Shown one piece after another: positions 1-10,113 of a stretch of 17,047 nt of DNA. The notes beneath the pieces were generated by a model. It did no database searches. It was not told where the DNA came from and saw nothing but the letters and a program-made list of their open reading frames with translations. The position numbers and the translations under genes were made by a program. Position 1 is the first letter of the stretch, and each line of letters opens with the position of its first letter. The stretch is from Acanthaster planci (Eukaryota; Echinodermata; Asteroidea; Valvatida; Acanthasteridae), in the NCBI RefSeq assembly GCF_001949145.1, contig NW_019091414.1, forward strand, positions 972,417 through 989,463. Direction: 5' to 3'.

Positions 1-383
1 AGACTCACCGGTTCTTATCAGAACCACACAGACTCAAAAAGAGATATTGCATGGTGTTTACCGCAAGCTTTCCATCTTAATCTGGCCCCTATTGAAAAGA
101 GGTCAGCAGTGCACCGTGCCGGTTTGGGGAACAAAAGAATCTTATGTAACACCGCACAATCTGGGCTCTTTTTCCAAGGCTGCTGGCCTGGCTGAAATAT
201 TCAGGAGTCAATAAATTTTACCTGTCAGTTTTAGAGTAGTGCCCAAAGAGTCCTTCATTTTTGGTATAAACAGCCATTAAATGAAATGATGAATTTTTGA
301 AAAACTTTGAAAATGGAAAATCTTGAAAATGAGCCGGCATCTTGTCTTGCTCAAGAAAAATCCACCCGGCAGCAAGTGAATAA
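1..383. mobile_element. Partial copy of TTAA-type non-autonomous DNA transposon
   Basis: This stretch aligns over roughly its last 300 bases with the right part of the complete element at 1281-1858. Shared blocks include the 'ctgggctctt' region, 'gaaatattca(g/a)gagtcaat', 'ttaaatgaaat(g/a)atgaattttt' and the terminal CCCGGCAGCA. The right end is CCCGGCAGCAAGTGA at 365-379 followed by ATAA, apparently a decayed TTAA target site. The left terminus is not visible, so the copy is either cut by the window edge or deleted. By eye the two copies are roughly 70% alike, suggesting an old family. No transposase coding is seen. Confidence 0.65.
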
Positions 384-1276
384 AAATAGACTGGGAAGAC
401 TTTCCTGGAATTTTTCAAACAATAAAAAGCCTTTCTCCAGCTCCAAGAGGCAGAGGTAACTGCAGAATTTCAGCACCGCCGTTCGTACAAACAGGTGGTC
501 CTCACAGGAATTCTTCCCTAGAAACTTACAGACTCACTTTTCTCATTTGAAGAAAAGTTGTTAGTTGAAATAGTTACGTTGGAACTACATGTACAAACGT
601 TAGGATACATGTAGGTGGAACTTTCTACCTGTGACTGTACAATCGTGCCATTCATTTATCCATGCTAACCTGCAAGGTAATTGGTTACGTTAATGGTCAT
701 CCATTTTTTCAACTTTTTCATGAACAGTTGAAACGTATACTGGAAGGTTTACAACTTCTCTTCACTTTTGTAAACTTGGATAAAGGTTGATTGATCATTG
801 GCCCTTTCTTGCATGTGCTTTGGGCGGGGTTTCAATTGAAATAATGAATTTTGTATGCTGACGAAAAGGATGACACAAATGGATGACCCCTATTAAAGTT
901 AGAAATATTCATATTGTATACATGTTGGTTAAATTAATATTGTGGGGCTCGGTGGATTGAAATAACTTGATACCCGTAGCATGTGTGAACATGCAAGTTA
1001 TGTAATTAGTGGAAAAATATTGGCAGATATTTATTGGTTCTAGAATACCATTCATTAAGAATTTTTCAGACCAATAAGTCCCCAAAGAATGTTCACTAGG
1101 TATGCAGTTATACACATATCTTGCAGTTTGCAGTTGTGTATGTTGTGATAATTTGGAAAAAATTGGATAACTTTAGGGGTCTATTTTTGGCTAGCTGAGC
1201 TACTTTTTCATTGCATCTTAACTTAAAGAAGAAATCTTAGAGAAACAAAAGAAATGCTGAGATTTGATTTAATCGG
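384..1276. other. Non-coding interval, nothing recognised
   Basis: AT-rich sequence with short scattered open frames in both strands, none with domain-like composition or convincing splice borders. It contains ACATGTA-type palindromes near 589 and 606 and one GC-box-like GGGCGGGG near 822. No gene, RNA gene or clear repeat was recognised. Confidence 0.5.
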
Positions 1277-1280
1277 TTAA

Positions 1281-1858
1281 CCTCTTGCTGCCGGGGAACC
1301 CTGTTTTGAGCATTGTGGATTTATACGCAGAACCGGGGTACCCGAAATGGGACAAAAGAGCTGGTCCGTGTAACAAAAGACTGTACTTGGAACAAAAGAC
1401 CTGCTGCTGGGAATTGCCATCATTTTTTGCCTTGCATTTTTCGAAGGTAATCCATCACTATTTTTAAACAGTATACCACTGTTTTGGGCATAGCACGCCC
1501 GCGGATTAGCACTGTGGAAAAAAGTGCTCCAGGGCCCCATTGATGAGCGACACAGCACCGCTGCATGCTAATCCAGCTCTGGTTGAAAAGATGCCTTTCG
1601 CATTCACTGGGGACAAAGGAAATTACACAACACCTCACAATTCTGGGCTCTCTTGACAGGGTGGCAGGCCTGGTTGAAATATTCAAGAGTCAATGAAGCT
1701 TACCTGGCAGCTTAGAGTAGCCACCAAACAGTCATTCGTGTGGGTGTAAACATCTTTTAAATGAAATAATGAATTTTTAAAGAATTTTGAAAACTACAAA
1801 TTCTGAAACTCACCCGTACGTGTGCACTGCATTTTTAAAAGCACCCGGCAGCATGTGG
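1281..1858. mobile_element. Complete TTAA-flanked MITE-like element (piggyBac-like)
   Basis: The element starts with CCTCTTGCTGCCGGG (1281-1295) and ends with CCCGGCAGCATGTGG (1844-1858). The reverse complement of the right end matches the left end at 13 of 15 positions. TTAA lies immediately outside both ends (1277-1280 and 1859-1862), as expected for a TTAA target-site duplication. TTAA targets and CC-starting termini are typical of the piggyBac superfamily, which is the family I infer. At 578 bp with no transposase coding it would be non-autonomous. A second, diverged copy lies at the left edge of the window. Other TTAA-targeting groups are possible, and the superfamily call is weaker than the boundaries. 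Confidence 0.75.
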
Positions 1859-1862
1859 TTAA

Positions 1863-2760
1863 CTTAGTTTTTAAATTGGGCAACATGTTCAAAGCACATC
1901 TCTACCAATATGCAACATTTAGTTGGTCTCCAAACTTTGGTTTGAAGTGTGTGTGGTGTCTTTGAACATCAACAAGGCATTTTAGACATCTCATTTTGTC
2001 ATGTAAATAGATGAAGTGTAAAACTGTAGCCACTTGGATGTCACCCTACAGACCAATTACTCTCTTCTTTGTATAAGAGATTAACATGTTAGTTGAGACT
2101 GAACCACGGACCAAGATTAGAACCCACTACTAGGGTGGTGTACAGTCAGGTGCAGGTTGTTCTATTTACAGTATACCTTGTATGTCTCCTCATTTGACCA
2201 TTATGGGGATGTTGCTTTGCCAAAATACACCTGTGGCATGCTTGAGTCTGTATAACGGCACGACAATAATGACATCGCATTGGATTAATCTATACATTAT
2301 CTCTAGCCTTGTTTTAAGTGAAAATGAATATTGTAAACGTCCATAAATCCATTGTATATGAAATTTAACCTAAAATTTAAGCGTGAAATCTAAAGTTTCC
2401 AAAGAAGGATCAGTATTCATTTTTGTATGTGTACAAAAGCCTAACAAATCAAAAAATTACCTAAGTGATCAGTGATGTAGTGAAGTACATCACATTTCTT
2501 TTTTAATTCCCTTTAAAAGTTCAGTACAAGCCCTTTCAATTCATTTGAATATCTTGTGACTTGGTTTAAGACTGGAAGACTCTTGATGGTCATGTGATGG
2601 AATCTACCATGGATCCCCGGTGCTGTGCCTTATGACGCAGGTTGCTTTAGGAGGATGTAAATTTTGACATTTGGTTTTCACCGTTATCCATAATCCAACA
2701 TCCATGGAATTTGTATGCGCACTCTCTTCTCTCTGAGGGTGTGCGGTATAAAATGTAAAA
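1863..2760. other. Non-coding interval, nothing recognised
   Basis: AT-rich sequence with no frame showing protein-like composition. A degenerate B-box-like string, 'agattagaaccca', occurs near 2113, but there is no surrounding tRNA or SINE structure. I see nothing else to annotate. Confidence 0.45.
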
Positions 2761-2767
2761 TCCTGCT

Positions 2768-2830
2768 CAGGTGGGATTTGAACCAACCCACGAGCTTGCT
2801 GGGGTTAGCTGGCTGGTTCATTATCAGTGT
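2768..2830 (-). repeat. Possible tRNA-derived SINE fragment
   Basis: On the minus strand, positions 2784-2774 read GGTTCAAATCC, which matches the RNA polymerase III B box (T-arm) of tRNAs and tRNA-derived SINEs. The preceding bases can form an imperfect T stem. The bases after the T arm have no matching 5' acceptor strand at tRNA distance, so this is not a functional tRNA. The A box is not clear. The assignment is tentative and rests on one motif. Confidence 0.3.
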
Positions 2831-5400
2831 AAGTTAATCAGGCAACAAGAATTTTAAATTCTCACTGTTGTGGCATGGCACTCTTCCAGTATGAGTGAGC
2901 TGAGCTGGTACTGCAGTAATTGTATCCCCATTCATGCCAATGGCAGTTTGTACAACAGTCAGTGACTTACATGTACGTGTACCAATGAATCCTAGGGTCT
3001 TGGACAGAACTGATTAAATGCAGATCATAGGAAAGCAGTGTCAGGGAAGAGCAAAACCTTACATCAGAATGACTTCACCGACTTAATTAAATGAATGTTT
3101 CAAGGATTTTTTTTAATACAGTGTACAGGAAAGTAAATAATTTGTGTTGTATTGTACATTTATCGGTATGTAAAACAGTCCTAATGCTAAGTGTTTCAAA
3201 ATTGTCGAAGTTAAACCAAGTGATAAATTGTTGTGTTCAGCTCTGATCTAGGAATAAGCATGAATTCCTTCGTGGTTGACACATGCCTTCTGGGGGAAAT
3301 CAACATGCATTGCTGTGTGTACTCAATGAAACATTTACACTTTCAATTAATTGTTTTTTTGCATGTGAGTTTGATCACTTTTTGTCTCCTCCAGAAGATG
3401 ACATTGATAACTGCGGCTGTTTTGGAGATGAATTTCCCCATTGTAGTTTAAATACAGTGTATAAAGAAGCAGAGGTCCATCATTAGAGGATGCATTCAAG
3501 TGACCACAAAGGAACATACAGGGGAAGATCTGCATGTCAATCAACCAGTTGTATGCTAATGAGAAGTGCTAACAGCTTTAGGGCCAATTACATATATGTA
3601 TCCTGTGAGGGGTAGGGGGAAAGGGCAACTTGTCCCCCAGCGACATCTTGCTAAGTTATTTTTTAAACAGAAGGAATTGAAAGCACCAGCATTTTAGAAA
3701 CAGTACTACCACCTATGTTCTGGGAGGGGGTGTTGAGGATTTTTTTATGGATGAAAAACATGGCCAGTCATTAATTGGGGGAAAAAATCCATTCCATATT
3801 CCCCTTACCCAATGGCTATGCCACTGTTCAGGGCATCCATATTGGTAAGCTGGTAAACTGGTACTTTGAGTTTATATTGTATTTTACTGTTTTGACATCT
3901 TTATTAAGGTAAAATGAGGGTAAAGTCAACCGTGAATTGGAAGGGGTGCAGATCCTCTACCGTGTTCATTTCCAGCACATTCTGGGTCAGTACTCAGTAG
4001 GCCATCATATCTGCTCTATGTAGCCTTCAAGTACCCCCCCCTCCTCCAACAATGGTGCTGTGTACCCAGCATCCATGCAAAAACATTGTTGCCAAAATGT
4101 GGAAACAAGCATGCACACGTTGTGTGTTGCACTAATGGAGATTATTGCCTAGAGAAACTCATGGAATGGAAGCTGGAGTTGATGAAGCTACTGATGTCAT
4201 GAGAGAGATTGGCAAGAGGGTCATATTAGTCATCCCTGCACTTCTCTGCCGTATTAATGTGCAAACACAAACTCACTTGTCTTTGTTAATGAGTGAGGTT
4301 GTCCATATCTTAGCCTAGTGTTTGATCACGTCCAGCTGCTTTTGTGTGTTTCCAATCCTACAGGTTGTTAACTCGAAGACCACCAACCATACCCACCTAA
4401 ATATTCAAAGCAAACTTTATTAGCCTTTGTTTGGTAATGTTAACCATTGTAAAACTGCCTGTAGATTTTTTTGGGGTAAAAAATGTAACATTTGATAGGT
4501 ACATGGACTCGTGTAATTTACAATTTTGCCAGACATGGTGGACTATTGCATCTTGGAAACACAGCACAGAGATTTGTGAACTTTACAAAAAAATGGCAGA
4601 GTTGTGCTGTGTTGTATCATGCAAAACACGTCTGAAGAGTATGAACTTGCTTGTTTCGTGTTGTTGAAATAATGGAATGAAAAACTGAAAAAGGAGTATG
4701 ATTTTGTGCTAATTTAATTAAAAGAATCATTTCCAAATGAAGGAACTGTTGTACTGTAGGTATTTGCCACTTGGAACAGACAAGGGACTTGTTGTGATTA
4801 TTCAATTGTATCAATTCACTGTGATTGAGTTGTCAACCCCATCAATTACCACTATAGCCCTTCCCCAAAAGGGGAAATTTTGTAGGTGTTCATACCAACT
4901 TGTAGATTGTTAAGTGGTATCAACGATAAAAACAATTCTTTTTAAGGCCTAAAGAATGCCAGGATTTTAAATAACCTTTTAGATTCAGTTTCTAGTTGAA
5001 TATTTCATTTTATTGGTACAAAATTATGCAGTTGTCCAGGAAGTAAACGCGAACAATTTGTCAAATAAATGTACTGAATATAAGGTGTAAATATAACATA
5101 TAAATAATATATTGTGAACTCCGTGTAAAATGTTAATAAATTCTGCAGACATTGCACATCACTTGAGCTGTGTCAAGCCCTGAACATGCTTGCAGTACTC
5201 AGTTGATCGTTCAGTCAGAAATTAATAGTTTCAGAAAAATGTCAGGGAATGTTGTGCAAATTAACGTATTTTCCGTAATTAACGTATTGGACAATACTTT
5301 TATCACTGTTATCTACGTGAAGAACAAACTCAGACAAACGTCACTCCTTGGTAATGTTTTCCAAAATGTTTAGTCCGTCATACACGACTCGATTTTTATG
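2831..5400. other. Long non-coding interval upstream of spire
   Basis: About 2.6 kb without a supportable gene. Open frames are short and have intergenic composition. A polypyrimidine tract with an AG near 3380-3396 is followed by a short open stretch, but no homologous domain is recognisable, so I do not call an exon. Poly-G and poly-C runs occur near 3600-3780 and 4030. It could be intergenic, or intron if spire has a distant 5' untranslated exon. Confidence 0.45.
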
Positions 5401-5412
5401 CCTTTTTTTTCC

Positions 5413-5423
5413 GGGGGCGGGGC
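5413..5423 (+). promoter_or_regulatory. GC box (Sp1/KLF-type)
   Basis: GGGGGCGGGGC is a full match to the Sp1/KLF GC-box consensus, about 410 bp upstream of the spire ATG. Sp1-family proteins bind such sites in many TATA-less promoters. Similar GGGCGGGG strings occur near 822, 11188 and 11371, so position near the gene is the main support for function. Confidence 0.35.
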
Positions 5424-5430
5424 TAAAAAG

Positions 5431-5494
5431 TCCTAAAAAGTGAAATTTAGAGAGAAAATTCCGAGTATTTACTTAGAAAACAGTTGACTTGAGG
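5431..5494 (+). repeat. 64-bp direct repeat, copy A (upstream of exon 1)
   Basis: This block matches 6297-6360 at 62 of 64 positions by direct reading; the differences are T/G in 'gaaat(t/g)tag' and T/C in 'gag(t/c)attt'. Similarity stops abruptly on both sides. The pair lies 866 bp apart and brackets spire exon 1. The intron copy sits inside a longer repeat family, whereas this one does not, so the upstream copy is probably derived from the intron copy. Confidence 0.85.
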
Positions 5495-5572
5495 TGGGAG
5501 GAAAACCCCAAAGGAATATTCAGGGTAAAACCCACGGAATCAGGTAGGGACTGAAAACCCAATCCACAATTG
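5490..5572. repeat. Probable dispersed repeat fragment
   Basis: The string beginning 'gaggtgggaggaaaacc', then 'aaaacccacgg' and 'gtagggactgaaaaccc', resembles the tails of dispersed repeats common in animal genomes. I recognise the style rather than a named family. It lies between the 64-bp repeat and the spire promoter zone. A repeat-library search would decide. Confidence 0.3.
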
Positions 5573-5711
5573 GATATTGCATTCTGTTCTCTCTGGAAAA
5601 CATCGTTGTTTGATTTTTGTAATATACAATTGGCAGTTTGAGTTTTAACAACTTTAGTGCCTCTTTGACGAAATGGATTCAAGCTACATTAGAACAATAA
5701 TTACCATAACA

Positions 5712-5843
5712 ATGTCGGGAATGCTATTGAAAATGAAAGCCGCGCCGGTGGCGCACTTCAGCATTGCGCATGAATTCTCTGCCATTTCAATAGCGTGTCG
5801 CGCGAGGAGGATGTTGATAGTGCGAGAAACATGGCGCAGCTGA
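5712..5843 (+). other. Upstream ORF overlapping the spire start
   Basis: An ATG at 5712 opens a 43-codon frame, with further in-frame ATGs at 5721, 5733 and 5811. It ends at TGA 5841-5843, overlapping the spire ATG at 5831 in a different frame. A separate seven-codon ATG frame runs from 5770 to 5793. If transcription starts upstream of these they could lower translation of spire. If the start site lies after 5811 they are simply promoter sequence. Nothing suggests a conserved peptide. Confidence 0.25.
5741..5830 (+). promoter_or_regulatory. CpG-rich TATA-less promoter / 5'UTR of spire
   Basis: This short segment is clearly richer in GC and CpG than its flanks: 'gccgcgccggtggcgcac' at 5741-5758, 'ttgcgcatg' at 5764-5772 and 'tgtcgcgcgagg' at 5796-5807. 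GCGCATG is an NRF-1-like half site, and TCGCGCGAG resembles the TCGCGAGA promoter motif. No TATA box is placed suitably. An in-frame TGA at 5771-5773 closes the spire frame upstream. The exact transcription start cannot be read from the sequence. Confidence 0.5.
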
Positions 5844-6110
5844 CATTGACAGCTGATCATTCCTTGGAAAATTCCGTTTCCCTCGACAAAATCTTGTCGG
5901 CTTTTGACGGCCCTCTGAACGAAGAGCAAGCATGGGCTGTGTGCTACCAGTGTGCCCAGTTTCTGAAATTGTCATGGCCTGAAAGAAATGCTGACAGAGG
6001 ATGTACCCTCGATGGAGCCGAGGCGGTCCGAGTACACAAGGATGGTTCCGTGACGGTGACCGTACACGAGTGGGACTCGCTATGGGAGAACGACGACGAA
6101 AACACGGCAG
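5831..6110 (+). CDS. spire: spire homologue, coding exon 1 (start of KIND domain)
   Basis: First coding exon of a Spire-type actin nucleator, giving residues 1-93 plus one base (phase 1). The start is ATG 5831 with A at -3 and G at +4. The frame runs open further upstream but has no ATG before an in-frame TGA at 5771. Residues 17-41 carry the Spire KIND signature: SLDKIL, then LNEEQAWAVCYQC at 29-41, nearly identical to the animal Spire core. Residues 65-79 (AVRVHKDGSVTVTVH) match the following KIND strand region. The exon ends at GCAG|GTAGGC. The open frame continues to 6205, but that extension is intronic, since exon 2 restores homology. In known Spire proteins KIND binds the formin C-terminal tail, coupling Spire to formins at vesicle membranes. 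The WH2 and zinc-finger parts are not in this window. Confidence 0.9.
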
Positions 6111-6249
6111 GTAGGCATGTTAAATTTGCCCTGGAGGAAATGATAGCAACATTTCCCCATTTCCTGAAGTGTGGAGGGGTAGGGATGGGGCTTCTTAAAT
6201 GTTAAGATGGGGGGGGGGAAGAGCTCCATATACGGATTACATTATTTTC

Positions 6250-6470
6250 CATTTAAATGTTATTAGGCCTAACAGCCGTTAGAAAGTGATAACATGTCCT
6301 AAAAAGTGAAATGTAGAGAGAAAATTCCGAGCATTTACTTAGAAAACAGTTGACTTGAGGCCTAGGCCCTAGATTTTCTTCCAGACAAATCTATAGTATA
6401 GGCAGACAGGGAGGAAGGTGTGTGCACTGGGCCTAAAGTGTTGCCTGTATATGGAACTCCTTCCGATTTG
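6250..6470 (+). repeat. Intron 1 repeat family, copy 1 (direct)
   Basis: This copy begins 'tttaaatgttat' and continues through 'agccgttagaaagtgataacatgtcct', the 64-bp block, 'cagacaggga' and 'tgtatatggaactcc'. The same order of blocks is found at 6932-7095 (direct) and, in part, at 6601-6735 (inverted). No coding potential is seen. The family is unnamed to me. It lies wholly inside intron 1 of spire. Confidence 0.6.
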
Positions 6471-6600
6471 GGTTCTTTGATATCTTTGAATTTTTTTCTT
6501 TCTCTCGTATTTGAAGTCCACCCAACCACTTTTCAGGTTCATGAGCTAGATGTGGATGACTTGATTGAATTTTACCATAGGACCTAGCTGCACAAACCCA

Positions 6601-6735
6601 TGCACCTGTGCACAAACCTATAGGACTTGTCTGAGCACATTTGTGTTTTCTAAGTAAATGCTTTGGAGTTTTCCTACCTAAAGTTCACTCTTGAGGACAT
6701 GTCATAACTTTCTGATGGTTGTTATAACATTTGAA
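6601..6735 (-). repeat. Intron 1 repeat family, inverted copy
   Basis: Read on the minus strand this segment gives 'caaatgttataacaaccatcagaaagtt', 'gacatgtcct', 'gcatttacttagaaaac' and 'ctcagacaagtcctatagg'. It thus matches the copies at 6250-6470 and 6932-7095 in reverse orientation, at very roughly 70-75% by eye. With copy 1 it forms an inverted repeat with arms of about 90-100 bp (6250-6347 and 6645-6735), which could fold back. A small direct fragment, 'gtgttgtatatggaactcgttcc', follows at 6748-6770. Confidence 0.6.
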
Positions 6736-6836
6736 GGGAAAATTAGTGTTGTATATGGAACTCGTTCCATCATTTGAAGTTCATAAGATTTACACTTTAC
6801 TTATTGGTATGCAGGTAGACTAATCAAATTATAATA

Positions 6837-6893
6837 ATTCTTGTATCGCGCCACATCTGTTAAAGGTTGACACTCAAGGTGCTTTGCAGAACT
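6837..6893. repeat. Possible dispersed repeat ('tatcgcgcc…ggtgctttgca')
   Basis: 'attcttgtatcgcgccacatctg' followed by 'cactcaaggtgctttgcag' resembles the widespread animal repeat with a TATAGCGC start and a CAAGGCGCTTTACA end, here with several substitutions. Recognition is by pattern only. Confidence 0.3.
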
Positions 6894-6931
6894 AAAATTA
6901 GGAAAGAGTTCAACGGACAACAATGAATTCC

Positions 6932-7095
6932 TTTAAAATGTTACAACAGCCATCAGAAAGTGATGTCCTAAAATTTTAAATCTCTAAAAAAATTTGAATC
7001 CTTTACGAAACAAATACTTTTTTCACTCAGACAGGTCTCATTGGTTTGTGCAAAGGAGCATCAAGTATTGTCCATATTTGGAACTCTCCTAAGAG
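6932..7095 (+). repeat. Intron 1 repeat family, copy 3 (direct)
   Basis: This copy begins 'tttaaaatgttacaacagccatcagaaagtgatgtcct' (6932-6969), has 'cactcagacaggtctcattgg' near 7024, and ends with 'tgtccatatttggaactctcc'. The block order matches the copy at 6250-6470, with indels. It ends about 50 bp before the exon 2 acceptor. Confidence 0.55.
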
Positions 7096-7143
7096 GAAAA
7101 AATGTAAAAATAAACAATTTGTGTTCTTGATTGCATTTAACAG

Positions 7144-7178
7144 ATTTCACTGATGAGATATTCCACACAGAAGCAGAG
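7144..7178 (+). CDS. spire: spire homologue, coding exon 2 (35-nt micro-exon)
   Basis: A very short exon bordered by a 3' splice site (tttaacag) and a 5' splice site (GAG|gtatga). Its 35 bases complete the split codon left by exon 1 and add twelve residues (94-105, DFTDEIFHTEAE) before ending in phase 0. This bridges exon 1 exactly in frame to exon 3. The join E|MVNALG resembles the vertebrate Spire segment ending METE before VIESLG. Without this exon, exons 1 and 3 would not join in phase. Support comes from phase, splice sites and the alignment of the joined product. Its small size leaves a modest chance of a wrong boundary. Confidence 0.8.
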
Positions 7179-10113
7179 GTATGAACAATGTTTGTTTTTT
7201 TGTGAAACTTGATTGCTGTTCTCATGATAATAAATATAGATTTGTTCGTAAAAATATTGATAATTTTTCACTCGGAGTGTTTAGCGTTTGGTCCTTAGCT
7301 CATTCTACCCTCATTTCAAGAAGAGTTTATGTCTTAAACTATTGAATATTTTCCCTAATCTAATTCAGATTTTTTTAGGCTTTCTAGTTTATCTTTAATT
7401 TGAAAAGTTTTGATTTTTGTACATGAAAGTATTGATAATGCATAGCAAAAAAAGTTCACACATACGGTCATAATCTAAACTTTTCTTCCAAATGTTGGTT
7501 GTCAGTTGTACAGTTGCAAAATTACCATATACATGTACGTGTAGAATTTGATACTTTTGATGGGGAAATTTTAATTGTTTTGCTGTTCTACATGAATAAA
7601 CAGAAGTAAAAGGATTGATTTTTAAACTTCCGATTAAGAGTCAAGTGGTAAAAGATTTAAAAATCTTTTGTGGTAACCAAAGTTGCGTGAAAATCAGCCA
7701 GCGATTACAGCCATTTATGTATTTGGATCAAACCCCCCCCCATAAAATTTTTTTTTCGTGCATTAGCTCCAGTGGAATTTTGCACTATTTGGAAAATTTC
7801 TTTTTCACTGTAGACAAGCCTACACATTCTTTTCCTGCAAGTTTGGCTTTCCTTGGTTTATTACAGGCTCCCAAAGAACCAAATGTCCATTGTCCATTAG
7901 GCCATAAGGCAACCCTTTAAGAATTCAAAGACCTTTTCATGGTCTTTTCAACTTCTGTTCCAGGATTAATGGATACTTGACCAAACCATTTTTAAATGCC
8001 ATCCTAAATGCACCTGGTTTTATTGCTGTTTATCATATAGATATTTCAGAAGTAAAATACCAATGGCGACAGGTTTGAATGGCCTCATATGAAAACACTT
8101 TTTTGCAGGTTTCAAGGTAAATTCCTTTGCAAAAGCTTGTAACACTGACTCATATGGCAGGGGTAGTGCTTCCTGTGTGGAATTAAAGCTTACTGCTCAC
8201 TGATCGGTTGAGTGATTCACAATAGAGGAGGAATTTTATGGCAAGGAATTTCCCATGGGCCAGAGTGAATTGGATTTCAGTAAATACAGTCTCTGTGGTT
8301 AGCAGAAAGAGGATTATAGTGGGAGAGGGAGCTGCTTCGGTTGAAGCCCTTGCTCTACAGCAGGGGAAGTATAACTATAAGACAATTTCAATCCACATTT
8401 ATAGAAGCAATGTTTTACTTGCCAGTATATGTTGATTTCAAATGAGTTTGTTTGTTTTTTTACAAACTTTGGTTATCCAATATGATTTTTGGGATAAAGT
8501 CTTATGGAAATTAGCAGTATGACTTTTGTGTGTGTGTTTCCCACCCATGTAGAACAATACAGCAACTTTGCTCAACTCTTTTACATATAAATGGAGATAA
8601 CGGTGCACTATTTATGGTCTTGGTCCAGAGAACTCAAATCTACAATGTTTACAAGACAGACAACAGCTGTTTTGGGAAGTCTTGTGATTTTGTGTTTATG
8701 AACAACTCTTTTCCAAAACCCACATCCAGCATTTATCAAACAGCCAGTGACCTGCATCATTTTGACTGGCCAGATTGAATTCTTGTTTGAATTCTGAGAA
8801 AGTTTATGGTAACCTTTGCCTGTTTATCATGCTTACAAGTGTTTTTCAGTCTCTTTGTTACTCATGTCTACAAAAGCCTTGATTTAGTTTCGGGTTTGCT
8901 TTGGTACCCTAATGAGACATTGTAACGGAATCCCCAAAAGCAACATGTGAAATCACCAAGATTCAACACATCACAGCAGTCGGAACAAAGGATCTATTTG
9001 TGAACTACTGCATTTCACCCTGTAAAATCTAACAGCAAAGTGATTTTATTACTGTTGTATGGTTAGGATTAAATTTACCAACTCAAACAACTCTTTGTTG
9101 AGCAGTCACATTTGATTCACGTAGACAAAGTGAAGGTGTCATGTACACGTACACTAAGCGTAGGTGTGTGCCTTAGGTCTTGCATCTGATCTGAAGTTCA
9201 AGAGCTTTTCTGTGTCCTCCCACTGAAAAAAGCAGAAAATGTCAGCTGGGATTAAGCTTTCAAGTCACAACACGCGTAAGCACTATGAGTTTCATTCTGC
9301 AAACACTAGGCTGGAGTGCTTTGCCATTTCACACATGATGGAATGCACAAATGATCAGTCTCAAACTGATCTCATTGCAATTTCATGCAGTCTCAATTGG
9401 TTCTGGGTGATAGACAGGTTATTCCATCCACCTCCTGAAATATGCTGTCTACACTCTAGCTACCTAGATATTTTGCTGCCAGCCCTGTGGAATTAAACAA
9501 ATTTCCTGGGAATTGCTATAGATGGGAAGAGTGTACTCTAAATGAACCAACATTTAAGGGCTCGTCCAAAAATTGTCCCAAAATGTCTGAACATCAGCGC
9601 ATTGAAGATTCCTATTGTTAAAACTCTGCTTAATCTTCTGCTTTCCTCCAAGAATTCTTATCTTTTCTCCAGAATATCTGGATGCCAGTTTGTGTATCAA
9701 AAGATAAAAGAAACTGACACCGCCCCCCCGAAAAACACTTTGGATTATGAAAAGTATTTTTTTGAAATTGAATAAGGCTTCCGCAATTGAAAAAGAATAA
9801 AAGGAAATTTTACTTGTATATTTTTATAATGTTGTGATTCCATTAAGGTAATTCACTGAGTAATTTTCTGCAGGTAATTCCTGTTGCTCATTTAAAATGA
9901 TAAAGAAAAGAGTTGAGGTAATTTAAAAGATCAAAAATTTATAGGTTAAAAATAATCAAAATCAATCACCAAGATGTTGAAAATAGAAGAGGTGGCAATC
10001 AAAAATTAAATGTGTACAAAATATATCGAAAGAGACAATAATTAGTGTGCTAATAGTAATTATCTGCTTGCCTTGTTTAAAGAAGTTTGCATTGTTATTG
10101 GCCCCATCCTAAG
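7179..10113 (+). other. spire intron 2, no gene seen inside
   Basis: A 2,935-bp intron from GTATGA to CCTAAG. It contains homopolymer runs (C near 7733, T near 7750, C near 9723) and several short open frames with no protein-like composition. I recognise no repeat family, RNA gene or nested gene in it. Confidence 0.6.

Noticed and set aside
2101-2150. Second tRNA-derived SINE near 2113
   Set aside because: The B-box-like string has mismatches at key positions, and no tRNA-like body surrounds it.
2713-2784. Functional tRNA on the minus strand around the B box at 2774-2784
   Set aside because: The T stem is imperfect and no matching acceptor or D arm is found at the right distance.
3397-3474. 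Exon-like segment with a polypyrimidine acceptor and a Cys-rich short frame
   Set aside because: No recognisable domain, too little coding sequence, and the acceptor alone is common in AT-rich DNA.
4431-4667. 78-codon plus-strand frame
   Set aside because: It has no recognised domain and a composition typical of intergenic sequence, and it begins with a non-ATG codon.
5795-5830. Upstream extension of spire exon 1 beginning at 5795
   Set aside because: The codon there is GTG, not ATG. The first in-frame ATG is 5831 with a strong Kozak context, and an in-frame stop lies at 5771.
6111-6205. Continuation of the exon 1 reading frame to the stop at 6203-6205
   Set aside because: A good splice donor occurs at 6111, Spire similarity stops there, and the next exons restore it in phase.
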